A stretch of 11,236 bases of DNA from an uncultured Saprospiraceae bacterium (GTDB lineage Bacteria > Bacteroidota > Bacteroidia > Chitinophagales > Saprospiraceae). Position 1 is the stretch's first letter, and each line of letters begins with the position of its first letter. The position numbers were made by a program, and so were the translations under genes. This document shows positions 1 to 8,091 of this stretch, piece by piece. The DNA is taken from contig CALLAG010000045.1 in the NCBI GenBank assembly GCA_938002705.1, positions 1-11,236 on the forward strand, given 5' to 3'. The notes under the pieces were generated by a model. That model saw only the letters and a list, made by a program, of their open reading frames with translations, was not told the DNA's origin and did not search any database.

Positions 1-664
1 TTTATTCGTGCATTCGTGGCATAAAAAATCACGCTTATGCTTAGTGTATCTAAGATTTGGCTATTAGACCAAGTTAACAACTGTACATCTTTCTCTGTAA
101 AGATTTCCGTGACATTAACAAGAAACTAATTAGTGTTTAAGTTAAGTAATCACCAGAGGACTTTAACTAAGGGCATTAGCCCTTTATTCGTGCATTCGTG
201 GCATAAAAAATGACGTTTATGTATACTATATCTAAGATTTGTCTATTAGACAATGTTAATAACTGTACATATTTCCCTATAAAAACTTCCGTGACATTAA
301 CAAGACACTAATTAGTGGTTTAGTCAGCCATCACCAGATGACATTGACTATAGACATTAGCCCTTTATTCGTGCATTCGTGGCATAAAAAATGACGCTTA
401 TGCCTACTATATCAAAGATTTGGCAATTAGACCAAGTTAATAACTGTATATATTTCCCTATAAAAACTTCCGTGACATCAACAAGACACTAATTAGTGGT
501 TAAGTTAAGTAATCACCAGAGGATATTGACTAGGGGTATTTAGTCCTTTATTCGTGCATTCGTGGCATATAAAAAGACGCTTATGCTTACTATATCTAAG
601 ATTCGGCAATAGACCAAGTTAATAACTGTACATATTTCCCTATAAAAACTTCCGTGACATCAAC
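1..664. repeat. Tandem array of a ~182-bp non-coding repeat, about 3.65 copies
   Basis: Four units begin at 1, 183, 364 and 547, so the period is 181-183 bp; the array may extend left of the window. Every unit opens with the identical word ATTCGTGCATTCGTGGCAT, which itself holds ATTCGTG twice, followed by an A-rich run. Later shared blocks include TAAnAACTGTA, a TCCGTGACAT box near unit position 110, ACTAATTAGT and ATCACCAGA. By eye about nine in ten positions agree over the first 140 bases of units 2 and 3, with more drift in the tail. Unit 4 stops after the GTGACATCAAC block near 664, about 70 bp before the next start codon. No convincing reading frame crosses the units. Function is unknown; an old tandem duplication of an intergenic element, or a repeated regulatory or RNA-coding unit, are both possible. 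Confidence 0.93.
306..317. repeat. 12-bp perfect palindrome inside the tandem repeat unit
   Basis: CACTAATTAGTG is a perfect palindrome here and recurs identically at 487-498 in unit 3. Unit 1 keeps only the inner ten bases (ACTAATTAGT, 125-134). The truncated fourth unit ends before this position. The symmetry would suit binding by a dimeric protein, but that is inference from symmetry alone. Confidence 0.6.
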
Positions 665-733
665 TTATGACACTCTATAATCATCTCATTTTAATAAGTA
701 AATTTTTATCTTTAGTAACCTTAATACTTAGAG

Positions 734-2017
734 ATGAAAAAATTATCAATATTACTCCTTTTCCTATTTATACTTAATAATATAGCTGAAGCGCAGACCG
801 TCTTAGAAGAGAAGTTATTCTCATTACCAGATGTGATTTTTAAGAAGATAGACACACCTGAGGGCTACGAAGCCGCTTATGAACTAAAGGTGAGACAAGA
901 AATAGATCATAATGACCCATCTAAAGGTTATTTCTATCAGAGAGCCTATCTGAGCCACAAAGGATATGATAATCCTACTGCTATAATAACGAATGGCTAC
1001 GGTAGGCCAAGTAACAATATCACCGAAGTAGCGGAACTCATAGATGCTAACCAGATCAATGTAGAACATCGCTACTTCTTAGAATCATCGCCTGATAGCT
1101 TAGATTATGATTATCTCAACTTCGAGCAAGTGACAGCTGATCTTCATAAGATTAATCAGCTATTCCGCAGAATATATAATGGAAAGTGGGTCTCTACAGG
1201 CATCAGTAAAGGGGGTACGACGACCATATTCTATCGCTATTTCTATCCTGATGACGTCGATGTCTCGATTCCATATGTCGCTCCTGTTAATCATAGCGAT
1301 GAAGACCCACGTATCTACGAATTCCTGGACAATATAGGATCTAAGCAATGTAGACAGGACATAGAAGCTTATCAGATGGATATGCTCGAAAATTCTGACC
1401 AGATGCGTGCACTCCTTAAGTGGTATGTCAAAGGCAAAGGCCTCAAATTTAACTACCTAAACATGGATGAAGCCTACGAATATGCGATACTGGAATTCCC
1501 ATTCTCGTTCTGGCAATATGGTCATGATTGTGCTATTATCCCTAAAAAAACCGACTCTACTGAGAAAAAATTACAATATTTCCTTGATATCGTGGGCTTA
1601 GACTTCTACTCAGATAGCAGTATGGAGTCCTATGCATCGCATTATTATCAGTCTGGTACGGAAATGGGATACTACGGATATGAGACGGAAGACTTCAAGG
1701 GATTGTTGAAGTATATCTCTGCTGACAGTCACCCATCAGCAGTATTTATGCCTAATAAGATGAAAGCAAACTTTAAAGGAGAACTTACAAATAGGGTGTC
1801 TAAGTGGTCTGAGACTGCGCCTAATATGATATATATCAATGGTGCACTGGATACATGGTCTGCAACGGCGGTTCCTCCATCAGATAAGACTAATTCTTTG
1901 TTCTTTTTTATGGAGGGAAAACACCATGGTAGTGCCAGGATTAGGAATATGTCAGAAAAGGACAAAAGTAGATTGATCAAATCACTCAATACTTGGTTAG
2001 ATATAGACAAGTCTTAG
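734..2017 (+). CDS. Secreted serine peptidase, S37/S28-like (tripeptidyl aminopeptidase type)
   Basis: This is a 427-residue alpha/beta-hydrolase peptidase. Residues 1-20 form a signal peptide (MKKLSILLLFLFILNNIAEA, cleavage before Gln21), so the enzyme is exported. The nucleophile elbow GISKGG places the likely catalytic Ser at 158. The C-terminal GALDTW gives the likely catalytic Asp373, and GKHHGS gives His397 or His398, so the order Ser-Asp-His is complete. Resemblance is to the Streptomyces PS-10 peptidase S37 family and the related S28 proteases, which remove short peptides from substrate N-termini; that substrate choice is inferred from the family. The ATG at 734 is chosen because it begins the signal peptide directly; no Shine-Dalgarno is evident. 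The gene stands alone between the tandem repeats upstream and a 126-bp gap downstream, so it probably has its own transcript. Confidence 0.85.
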   Translation: MKKLSILLLFLFILNNIAEAQTVLEEKLFSLPDVIFKKIDTPEGYEAAYELKVRQEIDHNDPSKGYFYQRAYLSHKGYDNPTAIITNGYGRPSNNITEVAELIDANQINVEHRYFLESSPDSLDYDYLNFEQVTADLHKINQLFRRIYNGKWVSTGISKGGTTTIFYRYFYPDDVDVSIPYVAPVNHSDEDPRIYEFLDNIGSKQCRQDIEAYQMDMLENSDQMRALLKWYVKGKGLKFNYLNMDEAYEYAILEFPFSFWQYGHDCAIIPKKTDSTEKKLQYFLDIVGLDFYSDSSMESYASHYYQSGTEMGYYGYETEDFKGLLKYISADSHPSAVFMPNKMKANFKGELTNRVSKWSETAPNMIYINGALDTWSATAVPPSDKTNSLFFFMEGKHHGSARIRNMSEKDKSRLIKSLNTWLDIDKS

Positions 2018-2143
2018 GCGACATAAGCTCTTGCATTAAGGCGTTTTAAGTATTAAATTGAGGTTTTTCAGGAATTTATTATCGTCAAAATCAGTTTTAG
2101 ATTAGTTGGTTATATTACCAGAGGCTTTTAAGAATTGTTGTTT

Positions 2144-5100
2144 ATGAATCAAGTGAAAGGTAACTACGATCTGCTTATAGACAAGTTAGATCAGTTTACA
2201 AGAAAATTCTACCTCAATCAGATTATCAGAGGTCTATTATATTCTGTAGCTATACTCGTTGCCGTATTCATACTTTTCAGTGTTTTAGAGCATTACCTAT
2301 ACTTCGATAAGAACGTAAGAAAGCTTATCTTTTTTGGTTTTATTATCAGTTCACTTTCAGTATTAGGCCTTTTTGTATTCAAGCCGCTATTAAACTATTT
2401 CAAGTTAGGTAGTAGAATAAGCCATGAGAAAGCGGCATTAATCATAGGTGACCACTTTACTGATGTCAAAGACAAACTCCTTAATGTCCTCCAACTTAAG
2501 AAACAAAGCGAGTCAAGTGCCAATCTCGACCTCATCAGCGCAAGTATAGATCAGAAATCAGAAGAGATCAAGTTGGTCCCATTTAAGTCTGCTATTGATT
2601 TGGGTGGTAATAAGCGATACTTACGCTATGCACTTCCACCGGCACTGGCATTACTGGTTATACTATTTGCTGCGCCGAGCTTGATAAAAGATTCTACACA
2701 TAGGATTATAAATAACGACAAAGAATTCGAGAAGGCAGCCCCTTTTCATTTTACAATAAATAATACAGATCTCGATGTCATACAGTACGATGACAAATTA
2801 GTTTCTGTAGAAGTGAATGGTAGCGTAATCCCGGACGAAGTATTCATTGATATTGATAATTTTCAATATCGTATGAGGAAGGAGAACGGCAACACTTTCT
2901 CTTATACTTTCAAGAATGTACAGAAGAATGTTCCTTTCGAGTTTTTCTCTGGAAGAGTAAGATCTACTGAGCACAATCTTAATGTACTCCTTAAGCCTAA
3001 GTTGACAAATTTTGATCTATACTTAGATTACCCATCATACACTGGCAGGAAAGATGAACGTGTTGATAATATAGGTGATGTACTTATCCCTCAAGGAACT
3101 CAGATAACTTGGAATTTTGATACAGAGAATACAGAAGCAGTAGATCTGTTATTTGCATCTAAGAAGGAGAAGATATCCGCAGAGCGTAAGTCAGACGAAA
3201 GATACAGACTGAGTAAGCGTATGATGAAAGACGATCTCTATAAGGTATATTACTCTAACACATTGATACCTGATCCTGACTCTATTACTTATTCTATCAA
3301 TGTGACAGCAGATCAGTATCCTGAGATTAATGTGAAAGACTTCAATGATAGCCTCGAAAGAAACATTATCTACTTTATAGGTAATGCATCTGATGATTAT
3401 GGATTGACTTCAGTCACCTTTAATTATACAGTAACAAAAGCGAACGGTGTACAGCAGAACAAAAAAGAAACACTCAGCAATCCTAAGTCGAGAGAAGAAC
3501 AATTCGATTATACTTTTGATATAAATGAGATCGGGCTTAAGCCAGGAGAAAAGATAAGCTATTACTTCGAGACATATGATAACGATGCAGTTAATGGTAG
3601 CAAGTCTGCTAAGACATCTATCATGGAATTCGAGAAGCCATCTGTAGAAGAAATAGAAGCGCAAGAAGATGAGAACGAAGAGGATATAAAAGATAAGCTA
3701 CAGAAGGCTGCTGAAGAATCTAAGAAGATACAAGAAGAACTCAAGAAGCTCAGAGAGAAGATGCTACAGAAGCAAGAGCCAGACTGGGAGGATAAGAAAG
3801 AGTTAGAAAAACTCATGGAGAGACAGAAGCAGTTAGAAGAAGAACTTAAGAAAGCCAAAGAGAAATTCGATGAGAATCTTAAGAACCAAGAAGAACTTAA
3901 GCAGCCGGACGAGGAGATATTAGAGAAGCAAGAGAAGATGAAAGAATTGTTCGAAGAGGCGATGGACACTGAGACACAGGAGCTCATGGAGAAAATCCAA
4001 GAGCTCATGGAAGAGCTCAATAAAGAGCAGATGCTAGAACAGATGGAGCAGATGGAGCAGAACGAAGAATCTGTAGAGAAGGATATGGAAAGACTCGAAG
4101 AGTTATTCAAAACCTTGGAAGTAGAGAAGGAGATGAAGGATATGCTCGAGAAATTAGATGAACTCGCAGAGAAGCAAGAGAAGTTATCAGAAGAGACAGC
4201 TAAAGACGAGAAGTCAAAAGAAGAGCTAAAAAAGGAGCAAGAGAAGCTGACTGAAGAACTAGAAAAGCTCAAGGAAGAAATGAAAGAGCTGGAGAAGAAG
4301 AACGACGAATTAGACAAGCCAAAAGACCTGGGTGAAGATAACGAGGAGCAGATGGAAGACATACAAGAAGACATGGAAGAGAGTGAGGAGAAGATGGAGC
4401 AGGATGATAAGAAAAGTGCTTCAGAAAAGCAGAAAGAAGCTGCCGATAAGATGAAGAAGATGTCTAAGAGTATGCAATCTGCTATGGAGTCAGGTGAGAT
4501 GGAGCAGATGCAAGAAGACATTAAAGCACTCAGACAACTACTTGAAAATCTTGTAGACCTTTCTTTTGATCAAGAAGGATTAATCGATGATCTGAAGAAA
4601 ACTCAGATTAATACACCTACATATGTGACACACATACAGACACAGTTCAAGTTGAAAGATGACTTCGTCATGATACAAGATAGCTTACAAGAGTTAGCTA
4701 AGCGTAATGACAAGATCGAAAGTTTCGTCACAGAAAAGGTAGTAGAAGTCAAGTCTAATATCAGCGAAAGTATAGAACAACTAGAAGCAAGGCAGAAGCC
4801 GCTCGCAGAAGAAAATCAGAGACATACTATGAAGAATGTCAATGACCTAGCACTAATGCTTGCAGAATCCATGGAGCAGATGCAACAGCAGATGTCTGGT
4901 ATGATGTCAGGCTCACAGATGTGTGATAAGCCAGGCGGCAGCAGCAGTAGTGATGTGCCTATGGATAAGATCACTAAGGGGCAAGAAGGGTTAGGTAAGG
5001 ATCTCCAAAAGATGGCCGATGGTGAGAAAAAAGGCAAAGGTGATAAGGAAGGAAAAGATGGTGAAGGAGGAAATTCTGCCAAGGATTACGCAGAAGCAGC

Positions 5101-5500
5101 GGCTAGACAAGCAGCACTGCGAAAGGCATTAGAGGATATGCAAGAGAAGAATATGGAACAAGGTAAGGGTGACAAAACCCTACAAGGTATCATAGATGAG
5201 ATGAATAAGATAGAGATTGATCTTGTCAATAAGAGGTTAGATGCAGAGATGCTCCGAAGACACAACGATATCGTCACAAGATTGTTAGAAGCTGAGAAAG
5301 CAGATAGAGAAAGAGATAAGGACAATAAGCGTAAAGCCACTACAGGAGAAGAAAAACCCAAAGAATTGCCAATTGCATTACAGGAATATCTCAAGGAAAA
5401 GGAAGCTGAGATAGAAATGTATAAGAAAGTATCGCCTTCACTAAGACCATTCTATAAGCAGCTTGTAGATGAGTATTACAAGGCACTGAAGACACAATAG
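2144..5500 (+). CDS. DUF4175 family giant membrane/coiled-coil protein
   Basis: This protein of 1118 residues has unknown function. Numbered from the ATG at 2144, it has hydrophobic segments at about 31-50 and 61-80, a third at about 163-181, then a beta-rich domain (about 190-495). A very charged Glu/Lys coiled coil follows (about 500-790), then a Met/Gln-rich stretch (about 900-935), a Gly/Ser/Lys linker and a helical C-terminus. The tail pattern LRRHNDIVTRLLEAEKADRER is typical of Bacteroidota DUF4175 proteins as I recall them. With three membrane spans, some 930 residues would lie on the periplasmic side if the N-terminus is cytoplasmic. Two TTG codons at 2135 and 2138 lie in frame, with GAGG at 2121, so a start nine bases earlier is possible. 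The gene leads a close-packed gene series; the ATP-binding protein gene starts 36 bases after it. Confidence 0.88.
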   Translation: MNQVKGNYDLLIDKLDQFTRKFYLNQIIRGLLYSVAILVAVFILFSVLEHYLYFDKNVRKLIFFGFIISSLSVLGLFVFKPLLNYFKLGSRISHEKAALIIGDHFTDVKDKLLNVLQLKKQSESSANLDLISASIDQKSEEIKLVPFKSAIDLGGNKRYLRYALPPALALLVILFAAPSLIKDSTHRIINNDKEFEKAAPFHFTINNTDLDVIQYDDKLVSVEVNGSVIPDEVFIDIDNFQYRMRKENGNTFSYTFKNVQKNVPFEFFSGRVRSTEHNLNVLLKPKLTNFDLYLDYPSYTGRKDERVDNIGDVLIPQGTQITWNFDTENTEAVDLLFASKKEKISAERKSDERYRLSKRMMKDDLYKVYYSNTLIPDPDSITYSINVTADQYPEINVKDFNDSLERNIIYFIGNASDDYGLTSVTFNYTVTKANGVQQNKKETLSNPKSREEQFDYTFDINEIGLKPGEKISYYFETYDNDAVNGSKSAKTSIMEFEKPSVEEIEAQEDENEEDIKDKLQKAAEESKKIQEELKKLREKMLQKQEPDWEDKKELEKLMERQKQLEEELKKAKEKFDENLKNQEELKQPDEEILEKQEKMKELFEEAMDTETQELMEKIQELMEELNKEQMLEQMEQMEQNEESVEKDMERLEELFKTLEVEKEMKDMLEKLDELAEKQEKLSEETAKDEKSKEELKKEQEKLTEELEKLKEEMKELEKKNDELDKPKDLGEDNEEQMEDIQEDMEESEEKMEQDDKKSASEKQKEAADKMKKMSKSMQSAMESGEMEQMQEDIKALRQLLENLVDLSFDQEGLIDDLKKTQINTPTYVTHIQTQFKLKDDFVMIQDSLQELAKRNDKIESFVTEKVVEVKSNISESIEQLEARQKPLAEENQRHTMKNVNDLALMLAESMEQMQQQMSGMMSGSQMCDKPGGSSSSDVPMDKITKGQEGLGKDLQKMADGEKKGKGDKEGKDGEGGNSAKDYAEAAARQAALRKALEDMQEKNMEQGKGDKTLQGIIDEMNKIEIDLVNKRLDAEMLRRHNDIVTRLLEAEKADRERDKDNKRKATTGEEKPKELPIALQEYLKEKEAEIEMYKKVSPSLRPFYKQLVDEYYKALKTQ

Positions 5501-5536
5501 AACAAAACCATTTTTACTTAATTATCGTCTGAGCAA

Positions 5537-5944
5537 ATGCCACACACGCTTATGCTAAAACTTAAATCTTCGCCTTGTCAGGTTGCATTCTTGCAATCTT
5601 ACGTAGAGACGCTCAAGAGCGAATGCCGCCTTCCTCAGGAAGTACATGATAACATACTTATATCACTTACGGAAGCTGTCAACAATGCCATCATACATGG
5701 CAACAAAGCTGATGATAGCAAATATGTGAAGATCAATTGTGAAGATCAATCAAGTAAAGTCATCATAAGTATCTCTGATGAAGGACCCGGATTTAACCCC
5801 AATAAAGTATCTGATCCTACATTACAAGAGAATCTTGAGTGCTGTGGCGGTAGGGGTGTCTATATTATGAAAGAATTGTCTGATACTATAGAATTCTTGG
5901 ACGAGGGCAGGACTGTACAGATGCACTTCCTTATAGCTCGATAA
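5537..5944 (+). CDS. RsbW-like GHKL ATP-binding protein (anti-sigma / serine kinase type)
   Basis: This 135-residue protein is a single HATPase_c_2 domain with no signal peptide or membrane segment, so it is cytoplasmic. The N box is LTEAVNNAIIHGN, with Glu46 and Asn50 for ATP/Mg binding. The G1 box is DEGPGF, starting at Asp81. The G2 region is GGRGVYIM from Gly104. This set matches RsbW/SpoIIAB-type proteins, which bind a sigma factor and phosphorylate a STAS-domain antagonist. No sigma factor or STAS gene is visible in the window, so the partner is unknown and anti-sigma activity is inferred from the family. It lies between the DUF4175 gene and ybeY, an arrangement I recognise from other Bacteroidota. 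Only 11 bases separate its stop from the ybeY start, suggesting co-translation. Confidence 0.88.
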   Translation: MPHTLMLKLKSSPCQVAFLQSYVETLKSECRLPQEVHDNILISLTEAVNNAIIHGNKADDSKYVKINCEDQSSKVIISISDEGPGFNPNKVSDPTLQENLECCGGRGVYIMKELSDTIEFLDEGRTVQMHFLIAR

Positions 5945-5955
5945 ATATTGCAATC

Positions 5956-6411
5956 TTGAAGGAATTTCTCCCAGAAGAGACTCAGGAATCTCCTGTCATT
6001 AGTTTCCATATAGAAGAGACAGAGTACGTATTAGAACATTCAGAGCACATAATTTCATGGATAGAGGATACTTTACAGAAAGAGGAGAAAGCATGTAATT
6101 TCATAGATTTTGTCATATGTGATGATGCATATCTGCTTAATATCAATAAAGAATACCTCCAGCACGACTACTATACGGATATCATAACTTTCCCATTGAA
6201 TGAAGACCCGATAGAATCAAATGTCTTTATCAGTATAGACAGAGTCAAAGAAAATGCACAACTTTATAAGGTAAATCATGAAGACGAACTCCATAGAGTG
6301 ATCATTCATGGCGTATTACACCTCATAGGATATGATGACAAATCAGAAGATGACAAAAATAAAATGCGTGCTAAAGAAGATGAATACCTTAGTCAAAGGA
6401 ATTTTTCTTAG
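5956..6411 (+). CDS. ybeY: Endoribonuclease YbeY (rRNA maturation factor), TTG start
   Basis: YbeY is a zinc-dependent endoribonuclease needed for 16S rRNA 3'-end maturation and ribosome quality control. This 151-residue protein shows the family's DYYTDIITFPLN block (about 71-82), the FISIDRVKENA strand/helix (about 91-101) and the metal motif HGVLHLIGYDD. His118 and His122 match the first two ligands of H-x3-H-x5-H, but the third position is Asp128 rather than His. I believe Asp here is common in Bacteroidota YbeY, so this is probably a lineage variant, not inactivation. The start is a TTG: no in-frame ATG occurs until the codon for Met137, far into the protein. ATT at 5947 is the only other nearby near-cognate option I noted. 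The 3' end overlaps the next gene by 32 bases. Confidence 0.92.
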   Translation: MKEFLPEETQESPVISFHIEETEYVLEHSEHIISWIEDTLQKEEKACNFIDFVICDDAYLLNINKEYLQHDYYTDIITFPLNEDPIESNVFISIDRVKENAQLYKVNHEDELHRVIIHGVLHLIGYDDKSEDDKNKMRAKEDEYLSQRNFS

Positions 6412-8083
6412 CGCAATAATACTTGTATCGTCAACTGCATTCTCACAACAATTAGATCTAAGTTACTTTGATAAAAAAGAGACCACACAAGTTAGTGTCG
6501 AGACAGAGGAGTTAGACTTGGATAGAATACTCTCTTATGAGGGAATATATCTCGATCATGGAAGTACTCATGAGGTAGCCAAGCTATACATCACTAGATC
6601 AGGCTTCTTAAATCTACGAGAGAATGATATTCCTTTCTCATGGACGATACCTAAGAAGGCGAATATCCAGATGAAAAGCCTTGAAGATTATAATAGTGAG
6701 ATCTTAAAAGCTGATTGCATGGAGCCGATGGATTTCTATCCAGAATATGAGACCTATGTTCAGATGATGTATGACTTCGAAGAAGCGTATCCTGATCTAT
6801 GTGAGATCATCGAGATAGGAACATTATCAAGTGGCAGAAAGATATTGGCAGCACATATAGGTGACCAGTTAGGCGTCCAAGAAGAAGAACCTAATTTTCT
6901 ATATACCTCATCTATGCATGGTGACGAGCTAGCGGGATTTCCTATGATGATTATGTACATAGATATGTTACTGTGTAATTATGGTACCGACACTATGATG
7001 ACAGAATTAGTAGATAATGTCAATATCTATATCAACCCATTAGCTAATCCTGATGGTGCCTATAGAGGAGGTAATCAGACAGTAGAGCAAGCCATCAGAT
7101 TCAATAACCAGTTCGTAGATCTCAATAGAAATTTTCCTGATCCCAAAGAAGGACCTAACCCTGATGGACGTAATCATCAAGAAGAGACGTTATTATTTAT
7201 GGATTTTGCAGAGCAGTATGATATCCATCTATCTTGTAATATACATGGAGGTGTGGAAGTCTGTAATTACCCATGGGATACATTTATAGAGAAGCACGCA
7301 GACGATGACTGGTGGATAGATGTGACGAGGGCTTATGCAGATACAGTCCATATACATGCTCCGCAAGGATACATGACAGATTTTAATGATGGCATCACTA
7401 ATGGCTATGAGTGGTTTAATGTAGCAGGGGGAAGGCAAGATTATATGACTTACTTCCATAGAGGGAGAGAGTTTACTCTAGAGATAAGCACTGACAAATT
7501 ATTGGATTCGGAGCTTATCCCGACCTACTGGGGGTACAACAAGGACGCTTTGCTCAATTATATGAATGAAGCTCGATATGGCCTCAGAGGTAGAATATCA
7601 GACTGCGATACGGGCCTTCCAATACTCGCAGAGATAAGTATACCTGAGCATGATAAGCAGAACTCAAGCGTGTTCTCATCAGAAGCTGACGGGAGCTATT
7701 ATAGGTACTTAGCAGAGGGCCAATATGAGATTATGGTTACGGCAGAGGATTATGACACTTTATTCGCCGATATCAACATAGTTGATAAGTCAACGATTAG
7801 ATTTGATGGTGAATTATGCCCACTCGGTGGAGTATCCACAGTAGATAATATCATATCGAGTACAAATATCTACTCTATAAAGAATAAAATATTCCTAAAT
7901 GGCACTGATGAAATAGTAAATGCTACGATGAGTGTATATAGTATAAATGGTCAAATGATACAGAAATCACCTATTGTTGATATGTCAATTAATTTAAATT
8001 ACCCACTTTCTACGGGAATATACCTCGTCTGTGTAGAAAAAGACGGCATCATATCTACTTACAAACTAATGATCACACAATAA
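6380..8083 (+). CDS. Secreted M14 zinc carboxypeptidase with T9SS sorting domain
   Basis: The ATG at 6380 gives 567 residues and starts directly with a signal peptide (MNTLVKGIFLSAIILVSSTA, then FSQ). An earlier in-frame ATG at 6332 would bury that signal behind 16 polar residues, so it is rejected. A pro-region of about 90 residues precedes the M14 domain (about 115-385). Zinc ligands are His180 and Glu183 in MHGDE and His289 in NIHGG; Arg250 in NRNFPDP is the substrate-binding type, and Glu368 in FTLEIS is the catalytic base. A transthyretin-like CarboxypepD_reg domain (about 397-480) follows. The last 75 residues match the type A sorting domain: a SINGQ turn, LSTGIYLV and a final YKLMITQ. 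The enzyme should be exported by the type IX system and cleave C-terminal residues from peptides. It overlaps ybeY and lies 8 bases before the MBL gene. Confidence 0.92.
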   Translation: MNTLVKGIFLSAIILVSSTAFSQQLDLSYFDKKETTQVSVETEELDLDRILSYEGIYLDHGSTHEVAKLYITRSGFLNLRENDIPFSWTIPKKANIQMKSLEDYNSEILKADCMEPMDFYPEYETYVQMMYDFEEAYPDLCEIIEIGTLSSGRKILAAHIGDQLGVQEEEPNFLYTSSMHGDELAGFPMMIMYIDMLLCNYGTDTMMTELVDNVNIYINPLANPDGAYRGGNQTVEQAIRFNNQFVDLNRNFPDPKEGPNPDGRNHQEETLLFMDFAEQYDIHLSCNIHGGVEVCNYPWDTFIEKHADDDWWIDVTRAYADTVHIHAPQGYMTDFNDGITNGYEWFNVAGGRQDYMTYFHRGREFTLEISTDKLLDSELIPTYWGYNKDALLNYMNEARYGLRGRISDCDTGLPILAEISIPEHDKQNSSVFSSEADGSYYRYLAEGQYEIMVTAEDYDTLFADINIVDKSTIRFDGELCPLGGVSTVDNIISSTNIYSIKNKIFLNGTDEIVNATMSVYSINGQMIQKSPIVDMSINLNYPLSTGIYLVCVEKDGIISTYKLMITQ

Positions 8084-8091
8084 AAACAAAG

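Noticed and set aside
1..664. CRISPR array
   Set aside because: The whole ~182-bp unit is repeated; there are no short repeats with unique spacers and no cas genes.
703..733. Bacteroidota promoter (-7 box TAnnTTTG) before the S37 peptidase
   Set aside because: TATCTTTA at 707-714 matches only partly and no TTG lies at the right distance upstream.
2018..2143. Rho-independent terminator after the S37 peptidase
   Set aside because: Only 3-4 bp stems can be drawn and no T-run follows one.
3562..4521. 319-codon serine-rich open frame on the minus strand
   Set aside because: It is the mirror of Glu/Lys codons in the DUF4175 coiled coil; composition is low-complexity and no domain is seen.
6332..6379. 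Earlier ATG start for the M14 peptidase
   Set aside because: It would add 16 polar residues before an excellent signal peptide and deepen the overlap with ybeY.
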